64,000 bases of DNA from Petaurus breviceps papuanus (GCA_028583685.1 JAMXIF010000043.1:6648907-6712906); one strand, 5' to 3'; shown: positions 23,205 to 32,640, numbered from the stretch's first letter. A program made the numbers and translations. Notes: generated from the sequence alone by a model not told the origin.

Positions 23205-23383
23205 AGTAAATAGGCCTAGATTTGGAATATGAAGATCTGGTTTTGAATCCCATATCTACTATTTTTATTTTTGGTGTGTGGCCTCTGTCAGGATACTTAA
23301 CCTCTATGCTTCATTGTCTTTTTTTTTCTGTAAAATACAAGGGTTGAATTAGATCTCTCAGGTCCCTTTTATCTCCAAAAACT
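23205..23383 (+). mobile_element. MIR-type CORE-SINE
   Basis: GATCTGGTTTTGAATCCCAT, GTGTGGCCTCTGTCAGGATA, CTTAACCTCTATGCTTCATT, GGTTGAATTAGATCTCTCAG. Old. Confidence 0.65.
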
Positions 23384-23592
23384 GTTGTTTCCATTTCACT
23401 TTCTTGGTGTCCCAATCTTTATGACCCCATTTGGAGTTTTCTTAGTGAAGATACTAGAGTAGTCTGCCATTTCCTTCTCCTGCTCATTTTACAGATGAAG
23501 AACTGAGGCAAACAGGGTTAAGTGACTTGCCAAGGGTCACACAGCTAGCAAGTGTCTGAGGACAGATTTGAATTCATGAAGATAAGTCTTGA
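23384..23592 (-). mobile_element. RTE-tailed CORE-SINE (RTESINE-like), minus
   Basis: The antisense tail TCTTTATGACCCCATTTGGA with TTTTCTTAGTGAAGATACTA is the marsupial SINE block that normally ends in the BovB/RTE-like GAGTCGGACACGACTGA motif. It is followed by CATTTTACAGATGAAGAACT and GGGTCACACAGCTAGCAAG. The sense copy is at 54989-55240. Confidence 0.7.
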
Positions 23593-23744
23593 ATTTCACT
23601 CTATCTAATTTTGCTACTGATTTGCTCTATTCTATTTAGTAGGTACTATTTCAAATCAAGATTACATTAATAAAACCTACTGCAGAAACCCTGAGCAGCA
23701 TTAGGAACTATTGTAAAAGAGACTTAAGTTGTGAATCATTTAAT

Positions 23745-23885
23745 TCAAATCAATTCTGCATTTATTAAATATCTACTTTATGCAAAGTACTAAGCTAGAA
23801 TAGAGGATAAAAATTTTTTTAAATTATTGTTGCTTTATCCTTAGAGAATTTATAATCTAATGAATAGAGAAGCTTTAAACAAATA
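23745..23885 (-). mobile_element. L2 3'-end fragment
   Basis: TTTATTAAATATCTACTTTA, GCAAAGTACTAAGCTAG and TAGAGAATTTATAATCTAA are the antisense L2 terminus. Confidence 0.6.
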
Positions 23886-23892
23886 AATAGGT

Positions 23893-23927
23893 AGTAGCAG
23901 CAGCAGCAGCAGCAGTAGTAGCAGCAA
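23893..23927. repeat. (AGC)n/(AGT)n trinucleotide repeat
   Basis: Six uninterrupted AGC units flanked by AGT units. No coding context. Confidence 0.9.
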
Positions 23928-24180
23928 TTAGCATTTATTTATATAGTGTTTTGAGGCTTGCTTGCTTGCTTCACAAATATTATCTCCCTTGATCTTCACA
24001 ACAACCCTGGGAGGTAGGTGCTATTATTACTCTCACATACAGGTGAGGAAACTGAAACATACATAGATTAAGTGATTTATCCATGGTCCTATGGCTAGTA
24101 AGTGTCTGAAACCAGATTTGAATTTAGGTATTCCTGACTCCAAGCCCAGTGCTCTTATCCACTCTTTCACCTAGCTACTA
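23925..24180 (-). mobile_element. CORE-SINE (THER/MAR1-type), minus
   Basis: GATCTTCACAACAACCCTGG, GGTGCTATTATTACTCTCAC, GGTGAGGAAACTGAAAC, CTAGTAAGTGTCTGAAACCA and the reversed tRNA-like head CCAGTGCTCTTATCCACTC are all present. Confidence 0.8.
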
Positions 24181-24239
24181 TCTCTAAGGGAGACTCTGAT
24201 AAGAACAGGAGAACTTTGGGCAGTGCTACAAGAAATTTG

Positions 24240-24980
24240 AGGAATCATAGAGTTATGGTAAGGACCACAGACATTTGGAATAATAAAACTATTTTAGAGA
24301 TCATCTTAAACAGTCTCTGTATAAAATTCTCTCCATACCCTTGACAAGATCTTATCCAGAATGTCCTTTAAAACTATGAAGGGTCCTCTGAGATTTGAAA
24401 GGGTCCCTTGAACTTGTTTTCTTCAGTAGCCCTATTTTCCAGAGATGAAACCCCCCTGAATTAACATCACAGTGATCTTTTGCAACTTAACTCTATTAAA
24501 TTTTCAGTGCCCTTGAAGTCGAATCAGATACAAGCCTGACCCTGGCCAGCTCAACCCAAACTGATTTGTGCAGCTGGGATTTTTCAGATAAATAAGAACA
24601 TCTTACCTTCATGGCCCAGCAGTTCCCAGGGGGAGCCCCAGTCACTACAGTGATTAGAAACACATTTCCTTTGGGGCTAGTTCTTTGGAAAATACTTCTT
24701 GTATTGAGCTAAACTCAGCCTATATGAAACTTCCACCCACTACTCCAAATTCTGCCGTCTTGGACTGAGCAGAACATCACTTCTTCTTCCATATGAAAGT
24801 CATTAAAATACTCTTCTCCATGCTAGACATATCTGGTTCTTTTGATAGATCCTCATCCTTCATGATTTTGAGTTCCCTCTCTACCCAGGACCCCCAGAAC
24901 TGATAACAACTGTCTCAGTTTGGTATGGATCATGGAAAAGTACAGTGAGAAGACAAGCTCCTTCATTTCCAACAAGCTGC
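24240..24980 (-). mobile_element. CR1/L3-like LINE 3' region, minus (first segment)
   Basis: TACTCTTCTCCATGCTAGAC followed by TTTTGATAGATCCTCATCCT is the antisense of a CR1/L3 segment that also appears in sense at 55330-55450 (ATCAGGATCAGTTGAAGGAA). Divergence is high and the left limit is uncertain. Confidence 0.5.
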
Positions 24981-24984
24981 TTTA

Positions 24985-26110
24985 CCGAATATCAGAATTT
25001 AATGGTTGGAAGGGACATTAGTATCCATTTAGTCCAACCTGTATACAAAAGGAATCCCTAAAATAAACTACCCAGAAACATCCGCCTAAACACCTCCATG
25101 GTGAGGGAGTCCTTTACCTTTCAATATGAGCCATTACACTTTTGGACAGAGAGTTTTTCTTACAATCAAGACTAAATTTATATCTCTACAACTTTCACCC
25201 AGTATTCTTGGTTCTGCAATCTGGGGCCAAACCAAAAAAAAATCTAATCTCTTCTCCAAATGATAGCTCTAAAATTTTTGAAGATAGCTATCAAACGCTC
25301 TAGCCTGTTTTTTCTCCAAATATCCTGGTTGCCCTCTTCTGAATAAGTTTTATAGCTTATCAATGTCCTTCTTAAACCATAGTATCCAGAAATGAACAAA
25401 TTATTCCTAATGAAGGCAGAGTATAATGGGACAATTAGATCCATCCCCAGAAGTTCTATCCCTCTTAAGGCAGCCCAGCTGAAGATCACATAAAATGTCA
25501 TAACTACCAAACCATGCTTCTAGTTGAGATTGTTAATTTAGTCAAATAAAAGACCCAAGTACTTTTCATGCAAACTGTCATCTAACAATGGCTTCCTATT
25601 TGGTACTTTGACATTTTGCCCACAAGTTTAAAATTTTATATTTATCGCTATTAAATTTCATTTTGTTAGATTCAAGTGATCTTCTTAGCCCCTGGAGTTC
25701 TTTTTTTTTATTCTGCCATCCATCTTGTAACTAATCCCTTTCAGCTCTGTGCCATCAATAAATTTGCTAAGTATATCATCTATGACTTCATCCAAGCCAT
25801 TGATAAAAATGATCAACAGAAAAGAGCCAGATGCCTTGAGCCCTCTGACACTGCACATGAGACCCCCTTGAAGTTGGCATGTAGCAATTAACCAATATTC
25901 TCTGGACCCAGGTCTACTAGTCTGGCCTCTATTGACTTAGCCACAGCATTCCATATTATCCACCAGAATGACCTAATACAGTGAAAAACACCGACTTATT
26001 ATTTCTACCAACTTTCCCTGATATTACCAATGTCATTGATCTGGGCCTGGTGATTTGAATTCATGAAATGTAACAAATATTCTCTGATCTTAGACTTCAA
26101 CTCCCTATTA
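24985..26110 (-). mobile_element. CR1/L3 LINE with degraded RT, minus
   Basis: The left end GGTTGGAAGGGACATTAG is the antisense of the CR1 3' region. Further right the minus strand runs back into the reverse transcriptase: at about 25735-25830 it reads I-F-I-N-G-L-D followed by F-I-D-G-T-E-L, in place of the family N-I-F-I-N-D-L-D and F-A-D-D-T-K-L. The YADD-type box is therefore lost. AAGGCAGAGTATAATGGGAC near 25413 belongs to the same element. Dead and old. Confidence 0.7.
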
Positions 26111-26194
26111 GTCGCTTCTGTTCTGTCATTTCCAATCCAAAAATTATTTTCCCTAGAAGATAAATCATAAGTTTAAAAGGACTGAGTAATTTTG

Positions 26195-26455
26195 CCTTCT
26201 ACACAGGATAAAGCACTGAGCCTGGAGACAGGAAGATCTGAGTTCAAATTTGCTCTCAGACACTTGCTAGCTATGCGACTGAATAAGTTACTGTTACTTC
26301 TATCTGCTTCAGTTTCCTCAACTATAAAATTAGAAGAATAATAGCATGTATTTCACAGTTGTGAGGATCAAATGAGGTAATATTTGTAAAATACTTAGCA
26401 CAGTATCTAGCACATAGTAGCAATTAAATAAATGCTTATTTGCTTCTTTGCTTGT
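26195..26455 (+). mobile_element. MAR1-type CORE-SINE
   Basis: Nearly complete: GGATAAAGCACTGAGCCTGG, TGAGTTCAAATTTGCTCTCA, CTTCAGTTTCCTCAACTATA, GTGAGGATCAAATGAGGTAA and the terminal AGCACATAGTAGCAATTAAA. Confidence 0.85.
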
Positions 26456-26888
26456 TATTCTTATCAGTCCATCCACCCCAAACAAAAGTCCTATACCTTC
26501 TTTTACCTTCCCCTTTCCCACAATAAACTTTTTAAAATTGTTATTGTCCTTAGGATTCTTAGCTGGGCATGGGACTATAGAGCTCCTGATACTATTATTG
26601 TATGACTATGCCATATTTTAATTTGCATTCATCTTCCATCTTCTTTCATTTTAAAATCTTAAGTTGGTTACTGAGTTCTCCATGTGCCCACATTTGTCTC
26701 TGTAGATTACTCCCCTTTTTCTTTCTCATTGGAACTGTTTATCTTTCTGTCTGCAGAATTTCATGCTTGAGTGTTTCCCATCCATCCTGGGCTAACTACC
26801 TAGGCAAGAGAGTAATTTTATACAGATTAAGTGTCTCCCAGCTCCTTCCTGGAATGTGACTGATCTAGGAGACTATTCATTGCGATTC
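26456..26888. other. Unclassified stretch
   Basis: No firm repeat or gene. Weak similarity to CR1-like text only. Confidence 0.3.
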
Positions 26889-27057
26889 TCTTCCTTCCTT
26901 TCTTCCTTCCTTCCTTCCTTCCTTCCTTCCTTCCTTCCTTCCTTCCTTCCTTCCTTCCTTCCTTCCTTCCTTCCTTCCTTCCTTCCTTCCTTCCTTCCTN
27001 NNNNNNNNNCCTTCCTTCCTTCCTTCCTTCCTTCCTTCCTTCCTTCCTTCCTTCCTG
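26889..27057. repeat. (TTCC)n tetranucleotide repeat with assembly gap
   Basis: About 40 visible TTCC units split by 10 N (27000-27009). The true length is unknown because the gap sits inside the array. It creates long chance frames of Phe-Leu-Pro-Ser or Glu-Gly-Arg-Lys repeats that are not proteins. Confidence 0.95.
27000..27009. other. Assembly gap (10 N)
   Basis: Ten N inside the TTCC array. The round number suggests a placeholder rather than a measured size. Confidence 0.95.
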
Positions 27058-27204
27058 CCCTCCCTCACCATTCTCCCTACCTCCTTTCCCTCTGTCCACA
27101 CAGGGTAACATCCCCTTACCTGCAAGTACTCTGCCCAAAGGAATGTAAATTTTGATTAATGAAACCTTATAAGATATCTTGGGATTCATGGGATAGATTT
27201 CTTT

Positions 27205-27508
27205 TTTTTTTTTTTTAAGCAATCGGGGTTAAGTAACTTGCTCAAGTTTACATGGCCAGTTATTTTTGGGTGTGGTGCTAAGTATCTGAGCTGGGATTTG
27301 ATCCCAGGTCATCCCAACTCTGGGGCTGGTGTTCTTACTCGCTGAGCCACCTGGCCACCCCTAAGCAATTAGGGTTAAGTAACTTGCTCAAGGTTACACG
27401 GCCAGGTGTTTCTGGGTGGGTGCTAAGTGTCTGAGCTCGGATTCAATCCCAGGTCATCCTGACTCTGGGGCTGGTGCTGTTACTCGCTGTGCTACCTGGC
27501 CACCCCAA
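27205..27508 (-). mobile_element. Dimeric WSINE/Mar-type SINE flanked by one TSD
   Basis: Two head-to-tail SINE units of subtype B on the minus strand. The upstream unit is about 27363-27508 and the downstream unit, with the poly-A, about 27205-27362. Each has its own head (GCCACCTGGCCACC and GCTACCTGGCCACC on the plus strand), B-box region and CAAGTTACTTAACCC-type 3' end. No A tail separates the units. The pair is bounded by one perfect 15-bp duplication GGGATAGATTTCTTT (27190-27204 and 27509-27523), which argues that the dimer inserted as a single RNA. Confidence 0.85.
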
Positions 27509-27523
27509 GGGATAGATTTCTTT

Positions 27524-27845
27524 CATAAGAATCATGCCTTAAATCCAAATTACTCTGGCTCTCATTGATTGGACAAAAATAGGTCCCAGTCCAAGCCTCA
27601 CTTGGTCATTATTTGGTCCCTGATGGCTTGAGTGAGTGTAAGCAATTGTATAATTTTGGCCAGAAACCCTGAGGGTCTTGCCCTGCCAGATAGATTTTTT
27701 TTTTACTAGGTAAAAGAAATCTCTGCCTCATTTCTTATCTAGTTTTAATCACTGAATGGACATTTCTTCAGTCAAACGGAGATCTGGGAAAGACCTTAAC
27801 TTAAAAAGGCAAGGCCTCCCACTGCATCTGAGGACCATTTTAGGT
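27524..27845. other. Unclassified stretch
   Basis: No repeat or gene recognised in these 320 bases. Confidence 0.3.
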
Positions 27846-28015
27846 CATCCTAATCTATATCTTGCCACTGGACCCAGATGGTTCTAGAGAAGAGAGTGAG
27901 GCTGGTGACTTTGCACAGCCCTCCCTCCAAAAATCCAGTTCACTTGCAAGTCATGGCATCACTTTTCTGATAGCATGGTACTCTTCAAGAAAGAAGAACA
28001 AACAAACAACAATAA
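27846..28015 (+). mobile_element. SINE sharing the tail of the RTE-like LINE, copy 1
   Basis: CCACTGGACCCAGATGGTTC, GAGGCTGGTGACTTTGCACA and CACTTGCAAGTCATGGCATC are followed by a 3' end like GTACTCTTCAAGAAAGAAGA and an AACAAACAACAA tail. The same element occurs at 44680-44822 (plus) and 63917-64000 (minus). It abuts, tail to tail, the 3' end of the RTE-like LINE at 28018. Confidence 0.7.
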
Positions 28016-28017
28016 TA

Positions 28018-28957
28018 TTGTCCTTCATTCTGGAAGAGGATCAAAATGACATCACTGTTGGAATCAAGGTACAGTGTATCCAACTGAGGCTGATCAGACC
28101 AATATTGGAATGTTCTACCACGAGTCAGGTACAAATCGTCCATATGAACACTTAGAATGGAGATGATTCGAAATTTGTTAATTTCACATTTATTTTGAAC
28201 TACTAACAGTTCTGCTTCACTTCCTGAGCATAGCACCTTTCTTGATGAAGCCATACTATGCAGTATGGTCCTTTGCCTGTGTCATGCAATGGATTCCAAA
28301 GTGCTTCAGAGAGACCTTGAAAGTGTCCTTGTACTGCTTCTTCTTGACCATGTGAGCACCTGCCTTGTGTGAGTTCTTTGTAAAATAGTCTTTTAGGCAA
28401 GCATACATTTTGCATTCAAACAACATGGCCAACCCATCAGAGTTATGCTCTCTACAATAGAGTTTGAATGCTTGGCAGTTTAGTTGAAGAAATGATCTTG
28501 GTATCCAGTATCTCATCTGGACAGGTGATCTTCAGAATCTTCGTAAGACAATTCTAATGGAAGCAGTTCTGGTTCCTGTCATGGCACTGATATATTGCTC
28601 AGGTTTCACAGGCGTACAACAATGAGGTCAGCACAATGGCTCTGTAGACCTTCAGTTGGGTAGGCAGTCATTAGGCTCTTCTCTCCCACACCTTCCCTCA
28701 GAAACTCCCAAACACTGAGCTAGCTCTGGCAATGTGTGCATCAACCTCATCATCTATGTGTACATTCCTGGAAGGTATACTGACAAGGGAAATAAATTTA
28801 TCCACAATATTCATAATTCCTTTATTTGCCGCAATCAATGGTTCCACATATGGATGGTGTAGTATTGACTGGTGGAGAACTTCTGTTTTCTTGGTGTTTA
28901 ATGTTAGGTCAAAATTAGTACAAGCAACAGAAAATTGATTCACACTTTGTTGCATCT
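28018..28957 (-). mobile_element. RTE-like LINE, 3' half in sense (minus) orientation
   Basis: The minus-strand reading covers the post-catalytic part of a LINE reverse transcriptase: N-T-K-K-T-E-V-L-H-Q, Y-V-E-P, V-D-K-F, then H-I-D-D-E-V-D-A-H-I-A-R-A-S (28955 back to about 28700). Later come K-K-K-Q-Y-K-D-T-F-K-V-S-L-K near 28310-28350 and a 3' UTR ending in GAATGAAGGACAA at 28018. It is broken into several frames. The protein type is one I associate with RTE-related non-LTR elements, but clade naming is uncertain. The missing 5' part lies inverted immediately to the right. Confidence 0.75.
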
Positions 28958-29363
28958 AAGGTAGGGACTCCACTACTCATATAAATGCTGACTGAAAATT
29001 TCCAGGTTATGTGACAAGAGAAGGTTATTCCCCAGGAGTTCAAGGACACTTCTATTGTCCAGTTCTGTAAAGGTAAAGGAAATAGATTGTCCTGTGACAG
29101 TCATAGAGGTGGAGTCTCTCTCTTAGTCATTGCTGGCAAGATTCTTGCTGGAGTCCTCCTTAATAGCCTGATTAAGAAGATGGTCATCTATCTGACAGAC
29201 AATGTGACTTCAGAAAGGGCAAGAAACAGTTGACATGGTGTTTGCTGCCCGACTACTACAGGAGAAATGCCAGAAGCAGAACAGAGGTCTGTATACAATA
29301 TTCATTGATCTGACCAAGGCCTTTGACACTGTCAGTAGTGAGGGCTTACAGAAAGTTATGTCA
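28958..29363 (+). mobile_element. RTE-like LINE, inverted 5' segment (first part)
   Basis: On the plus strand, opposite to the 3' half, it reads E-F-K-D-T-S-I-V, I-A-G-K-I-L-A-G-V-L-L-N, then from 29235 M-V-F-A-A-R-L-L-Q-E-K-C-Q and F-I-D-L-T-K-A-F-D-T-V. That last block is RT motif A with its catalytic aspartate. A HAL1/L1 element then interrupts it. The segment ends, past the HAL1, exactly where the minus-strand half begins in protein order, so the two halves are one element with an internal inversion. Confidence 0.75.
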
Positions 29364-30058
29364 GAGGCAGAGCCAAGATGGCGGAGTAAAAGCACGACCT
29401 TCCCGCGGCTCCGGCTTCCACCCTCCCCAATCCATGTAAAAAGGGGACTCTAAACAAACATTGGAGCTGAAGAACCCACAAAATGACACAGAGAAGCTAA
29501 CCTCCCACTGAGGACAGCCGGGCAGGCCGGCAGGAATCGGCCAACGCAGCGCTCTGGGAGCTGAGCCCAGCACCTCACGGAGGCTTTAGCCCCAGGGCAG
29601 GAGGGACTCCAGATCAGCAGCAGCTGTGGCCGTTTCCAGATTTATCAATACATAGATGCAAAGGACAAGGTGAGAGGCCAGTGCAGTCTGGACTTTGAGA
29701 CCCAGTAAGTGGGAGTGTATAGCTTTTACCCCCGGGGCAAGAAACCGCTGAGACGCCAGCACAGCCTGCCAGCACGTGGCGGCTTCAACTCCTGGCCTGC
29801 AGAGTGTAGGGGGACCAAGCACCAGTCTGAGGGGTAATCAGTCTTGCTTTAACCTGCTTGGATCTGGTTTGCAGTCTAGGGTGGAGGTCCTGGGGTGTGT
29901 ATCCAGCTTGCCAGAGCATGTGGAGACCTCAGAGAGGGCACCCAGCTAATATCTCCGGCAGCTGAGAAAACCCCAGTGTTTGGGATGAAAACTCCCCTGT
30001 CTGGTAGCAGAGTCCTACTGTGGCAAAAAGCCCAAAAGTCAAATCATTGAGTGGCAAA

Positions 30059-31121
30059 ATGAGCAGGCAAAGGAAACAAAGCAGACAGAAGATTCCAACA
30101 TTACACTCCTATTTTGGGGATAAGAAGGAGCAAAGCATGGAACAGGAGGAAAACAGTGAAGTCAGAACTCCTGCACCAAAAGCTTCAAAGGAAAATACAA
30201 GCTGGGTACAGGCCATAGAGGACCTTAAGAAGCAGATAAGAGAAATGGAGGAAAAATTGGGAAGAGAAATGAGAACAATGCAAGAAAATTATGAAATGAG
30301 AGTCAACAGCCTGACGGAAGAAAATAATACCTTAAAAAACAGACTGACTCAAATGGCAAAGGAGGCTCAAAAAGGCAATGAGGAGAAGAATGCCTTAAAA
30401 AGTTGAATTTGCCAGATGGAAAAAAGAATCTCAAAAGCTCACTGAGGAGAATCATTGCTTCAGAATTAGATTGGAGCGAATGGAAGCTAATGACTTTATG
30501 AGAAATCAAGATGCTGTTAAACAGATCTAAACAAATGAAAGAATAGAAGGCAATGTGAAATATCTCATGAGAAAAGCCACTGACCTGGAAAATACATCCA
30601 GGAGAGATCATTTAAAAATTATTGGACTACCTGAAAGCCATGACCGAAGTAACAACCTAGAAAGCATCCTCCAGGAAGTTCTCAAAGAAAACTGCCCTGA
30701 TGTTTTAGAACGAGAAGGCAAAATAGAAGCTGAAAGAATCCACCGATCACCTCTTGAAAAAGATCCCAAAAAGAAAACTCCTAGGAATATTATAGCCAGG
30801 TTCCAAAATTCCCAGATTAAGGAGAGAATATTACAAGCAGCCAGGAAGAAACAATTTGAATATTGTGGAAACACAATCAGGATAACCCAGGATCTGGCAG
30901 CTTCTACACTGAGGGATCGAAGGGCTTGGAATGTGATATTCCAGAGGTCAAGGGAGCTGGGATTAAAACCAAGAGTCACCTACCCAGCAAAACTGAGTAT
31001 CATGTTTCAGGGGAAAATATGGTCATTCAGTGGAATAGAGGACTTTCAAGCATTCTTGCTGAAAACACCAGAGTTGAATAGAAAATTTGACATTCAGATA
31101 CAAGAAGCAAGAGAAGCATGA
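30059..31121 (+). pseudogene. L1/HAL1 ORF1 (RNA-binding chaperone), nearly intact
   Basis: Encodes the L1 ORF1 protein, which coats LINE RNA in ribonucleoprotein particles. I place the start at the ATG 30059 (M-S-R-Q-R-K-Q), not the upstream GTG at 30020. Visible parts are a basic N-terminus and a long coiled coil rich in Glu/Lys/Asn (about 30200-30540). After that come an RRM-like domain containing L-K-I-I-G-L-P-E-S near 30615 and a C-terminal domain with Y-P-A-K-L-S and F-Q-A-F-L near 30980-31060. The stop is TGA at 31119. Two lesions are visible: a frame change in the A-run near 30395-30405 that leads to a TGA, and an in-frame TAA at 30528. Otherwise it reads through, so the copy is not very old. 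Confidence 0.8.
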
Positions 31122-31619
31122 GAAGTTCATTCACTTGAAACTCCAACACAAAGCAACGCAAGGACTGATTACTGGAAGGACAATTTATTTGGTAATTCAT
31201 TGTCAATGCTCCATACTCATTCCCTGATCAGATTTTTTCAATGCTACTTTAAAACAAAAAAAAATTACTAGAGAAGCCTAAAATTAGCTAAGGAATGTTC
31301 TAAATGAACATTTATCAATTAAAAAATTCACAGAAAATAAGTTTAAAACTTTTAGTAAAATGGAGGAAAAAATCATTACAGAGAAGAAATCAATGATGAT
31401 CTCTAAGAAGAAATAATGCTACATACTTCCTCAGCCTTAGTAGAAAAATGAGAGCCTCCTAGGAAAGATTAATATTTACATACACAATATCTATATTTGG
31501 ATGTTTCTGCTTAATTGTTTTTCTTTGTTACCAGGGAAGGTTCAGTCTGGAAGGTAATCATTTTACATCAAAATGATTTTGATGAGGATAAAAATATCAA
31601 GAAAATATTTTTAAAAAGA

Positions 31620-31779
31620 AAGTTGGTGTTTTGTGGAAATAGGCACTAAGCTTGTAACTACATATAACATACCTTTTAAAACTGCTGTGACAAATTCTCT
31701 GTGCATGTTATTAATCAGTGTGCAAATACTAATTTATTATTTTAGTAAATAAATATGTATTTTAGATAAAACACAAAAA
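31620..31779 (+). other. Possible 3'-transduced segment at the HAL1 end
   Basis: The L1-like 3' UTR seems to end near 31615 (GATAAAAATATCAAG, then an A/T-rich run). A non-L1 160-bp segment follows with a polyadenylation signal AATAAA near 31748-31754, then ACACAAAAAA and the TSD. This is what read-through transcription into the source locus flank would leave. Alternative: it is a normal part of this HAL1 subfamily's 3' UTR. Confidence 0.45.
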
Positions 31780-31795
31780 ACAGAAAGTTATGTCA

Positions 31796-32133
31796 AAATT
31801 TGGTTGCCCATAAAAGTTTGTCAGTATTGTACATCAATTCCATGATGACATGCTTAGACATGTTCTAGATAATGGATAATGCCCTCAAGCTTTCCCAGTC
31901 ACCAACGGAATGAAGCAAGGCTCTGTGCTTGCTTTTTAGGTATGATGTTTTCAGCAATGTTATCAGCTGCCTTCAAGGAGGATGAACATGGCACCAAGGT
32001 CACTTACCACACTGACAGTGAATTATTTGACTTGAAAAGGCTTCAAGCCAAGACTAAAGTGGAGGGAAGATTGTTGCATGCTTTTTCTTCACAGATGATT
32101 TTCCACTCAATGCAACCTCTGAAGCACTAGGAG
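31796..32133 (+). mobile_element. RTE-like LINE, inverted 5' segment (second part)
   Basis: Resumes after the HAL1 with F-G-C-P, then V-T-N-G-M-K-Q-G-S-V-L-A (RT motif B, about 31900-31940), M-M-F-S-A-M-L-S-A-A-F, L-Q-A-K-T-K-V, and F-T-D-D in place of the catalytic F-A-D-D at 32088-32099. It stops after L-N-A-T-S-E-A (about 32131). The next residues of the protein, starting M-Q-Q-S-V, begin at 28955 on the other strand. A small deletion is visible after motif B. Confidence 0.75.
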
Positions 32134-32219
32134 GTAAATTAGCAATTAAGACCTACCCTAGGAACTGAAGGCAGTACTAGCCATTTTTCATCTGAGTCCC
32201 TTTAGAGCACTCCATCACT

Positions 32220-32640
32220 ACCACAGACCTTGCCACTCAGTCAATCAGTTAATAAGCATTTATTGTGCCCAGGCTCTGGGAATAGATAGTTTAAAAACAA
32301 AAAACTTTATCCCTGTTCACAAGGAGTTCACCTTATAATGAGAAGACAATTAACTAGGTACATACAAGATATATGTAGTGTGAATGGGAAGCAATCACAG
32401 TGGAAAGGCACTGTTAAAGGGGGGGGGGGGGATGAAGGGGAGGAGACATGGAGAAAGGCCTCCTGCAGACACTGGGATTAGAATTGAGTCTTAAAAGAAG
32501 CCAGGGAAGCCTAGAGGCAGAACTGAGGAGAGGGAATATGCTAGAATGAAGGGACAGACATTGAAAAGGCACAGAGTTGGGAAATGGAGTGTCATGTAAG
32601 GCATGGAATGAAAGATCTATATATTAACATTGGTCTTCAC
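32220..32640 (-). mobile_element. L2 LINE 3' end, minus
   Basis: CAGTTAATAAGCATTTATTG, GGCTCTGGGAATAGATAG, CAAGGAGTTCACCTTATAAT, then GGCCTCCTGCAGACACTGGG and AAAAGAAGCCAGGGAAGCCT (end of ORF2). It includes a 14-base G run near 32418-32431. Confidence 0.7.

Larger units (their letters stand above)
29364..31779 (+). mobile_element. HAL1-type L1 element (5' UTR, ORF1, no ORF2) with 16-bp TSD
   Basis: Begins GAGGCAGAGCCAAGATGGC, the L1 5' end that is also found reversed at 35994. A 5' UTR of about 690 bp precedes ORF1. No endonuclease/RT ORF2 follows; ORF1 is directly followed by a 3' region. That architecture is what is known as half-L1 (HAL1). The insertion is flanked by a perfect 16-bp duplication ACAGAAAGTTATGTCA (29348-29363 and 31780-31795) and ends with a short A-rich tail. 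It lies inside the inverted part of the RTE-like LINE, whose frame reads across the duplication. The last 160 bp (about 31620-31779) do not look like L1 and may be a 3' transduction. Confidence 0.85.

Noticed and set aside
23893-23927. AGC repeat as a possible polyglutamine-coding tract
   Set aside because: Six pure units only, no surrounding open frame, and it abuts a SINE.
27000-27009. N runs as possible real unknown sequence
   Set aside because: Exactly ten N at both sites and both inside tandem arrays, so they are placeholder gaps.
26827-27222. Long frames of Glu-Gly-Arg-Lys or Phe-Leu-Pro-Ser repeats
   Set aside because: Translation of the TTCC microsatellite across an N gap; not a protein.
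28256-28955. Minus-strand frames that could be read as a host gene
   Set aside because: The residues match the carboxyl half of a LINE reverse transcriptase and the frame is broken; its other half lies inverted next door.
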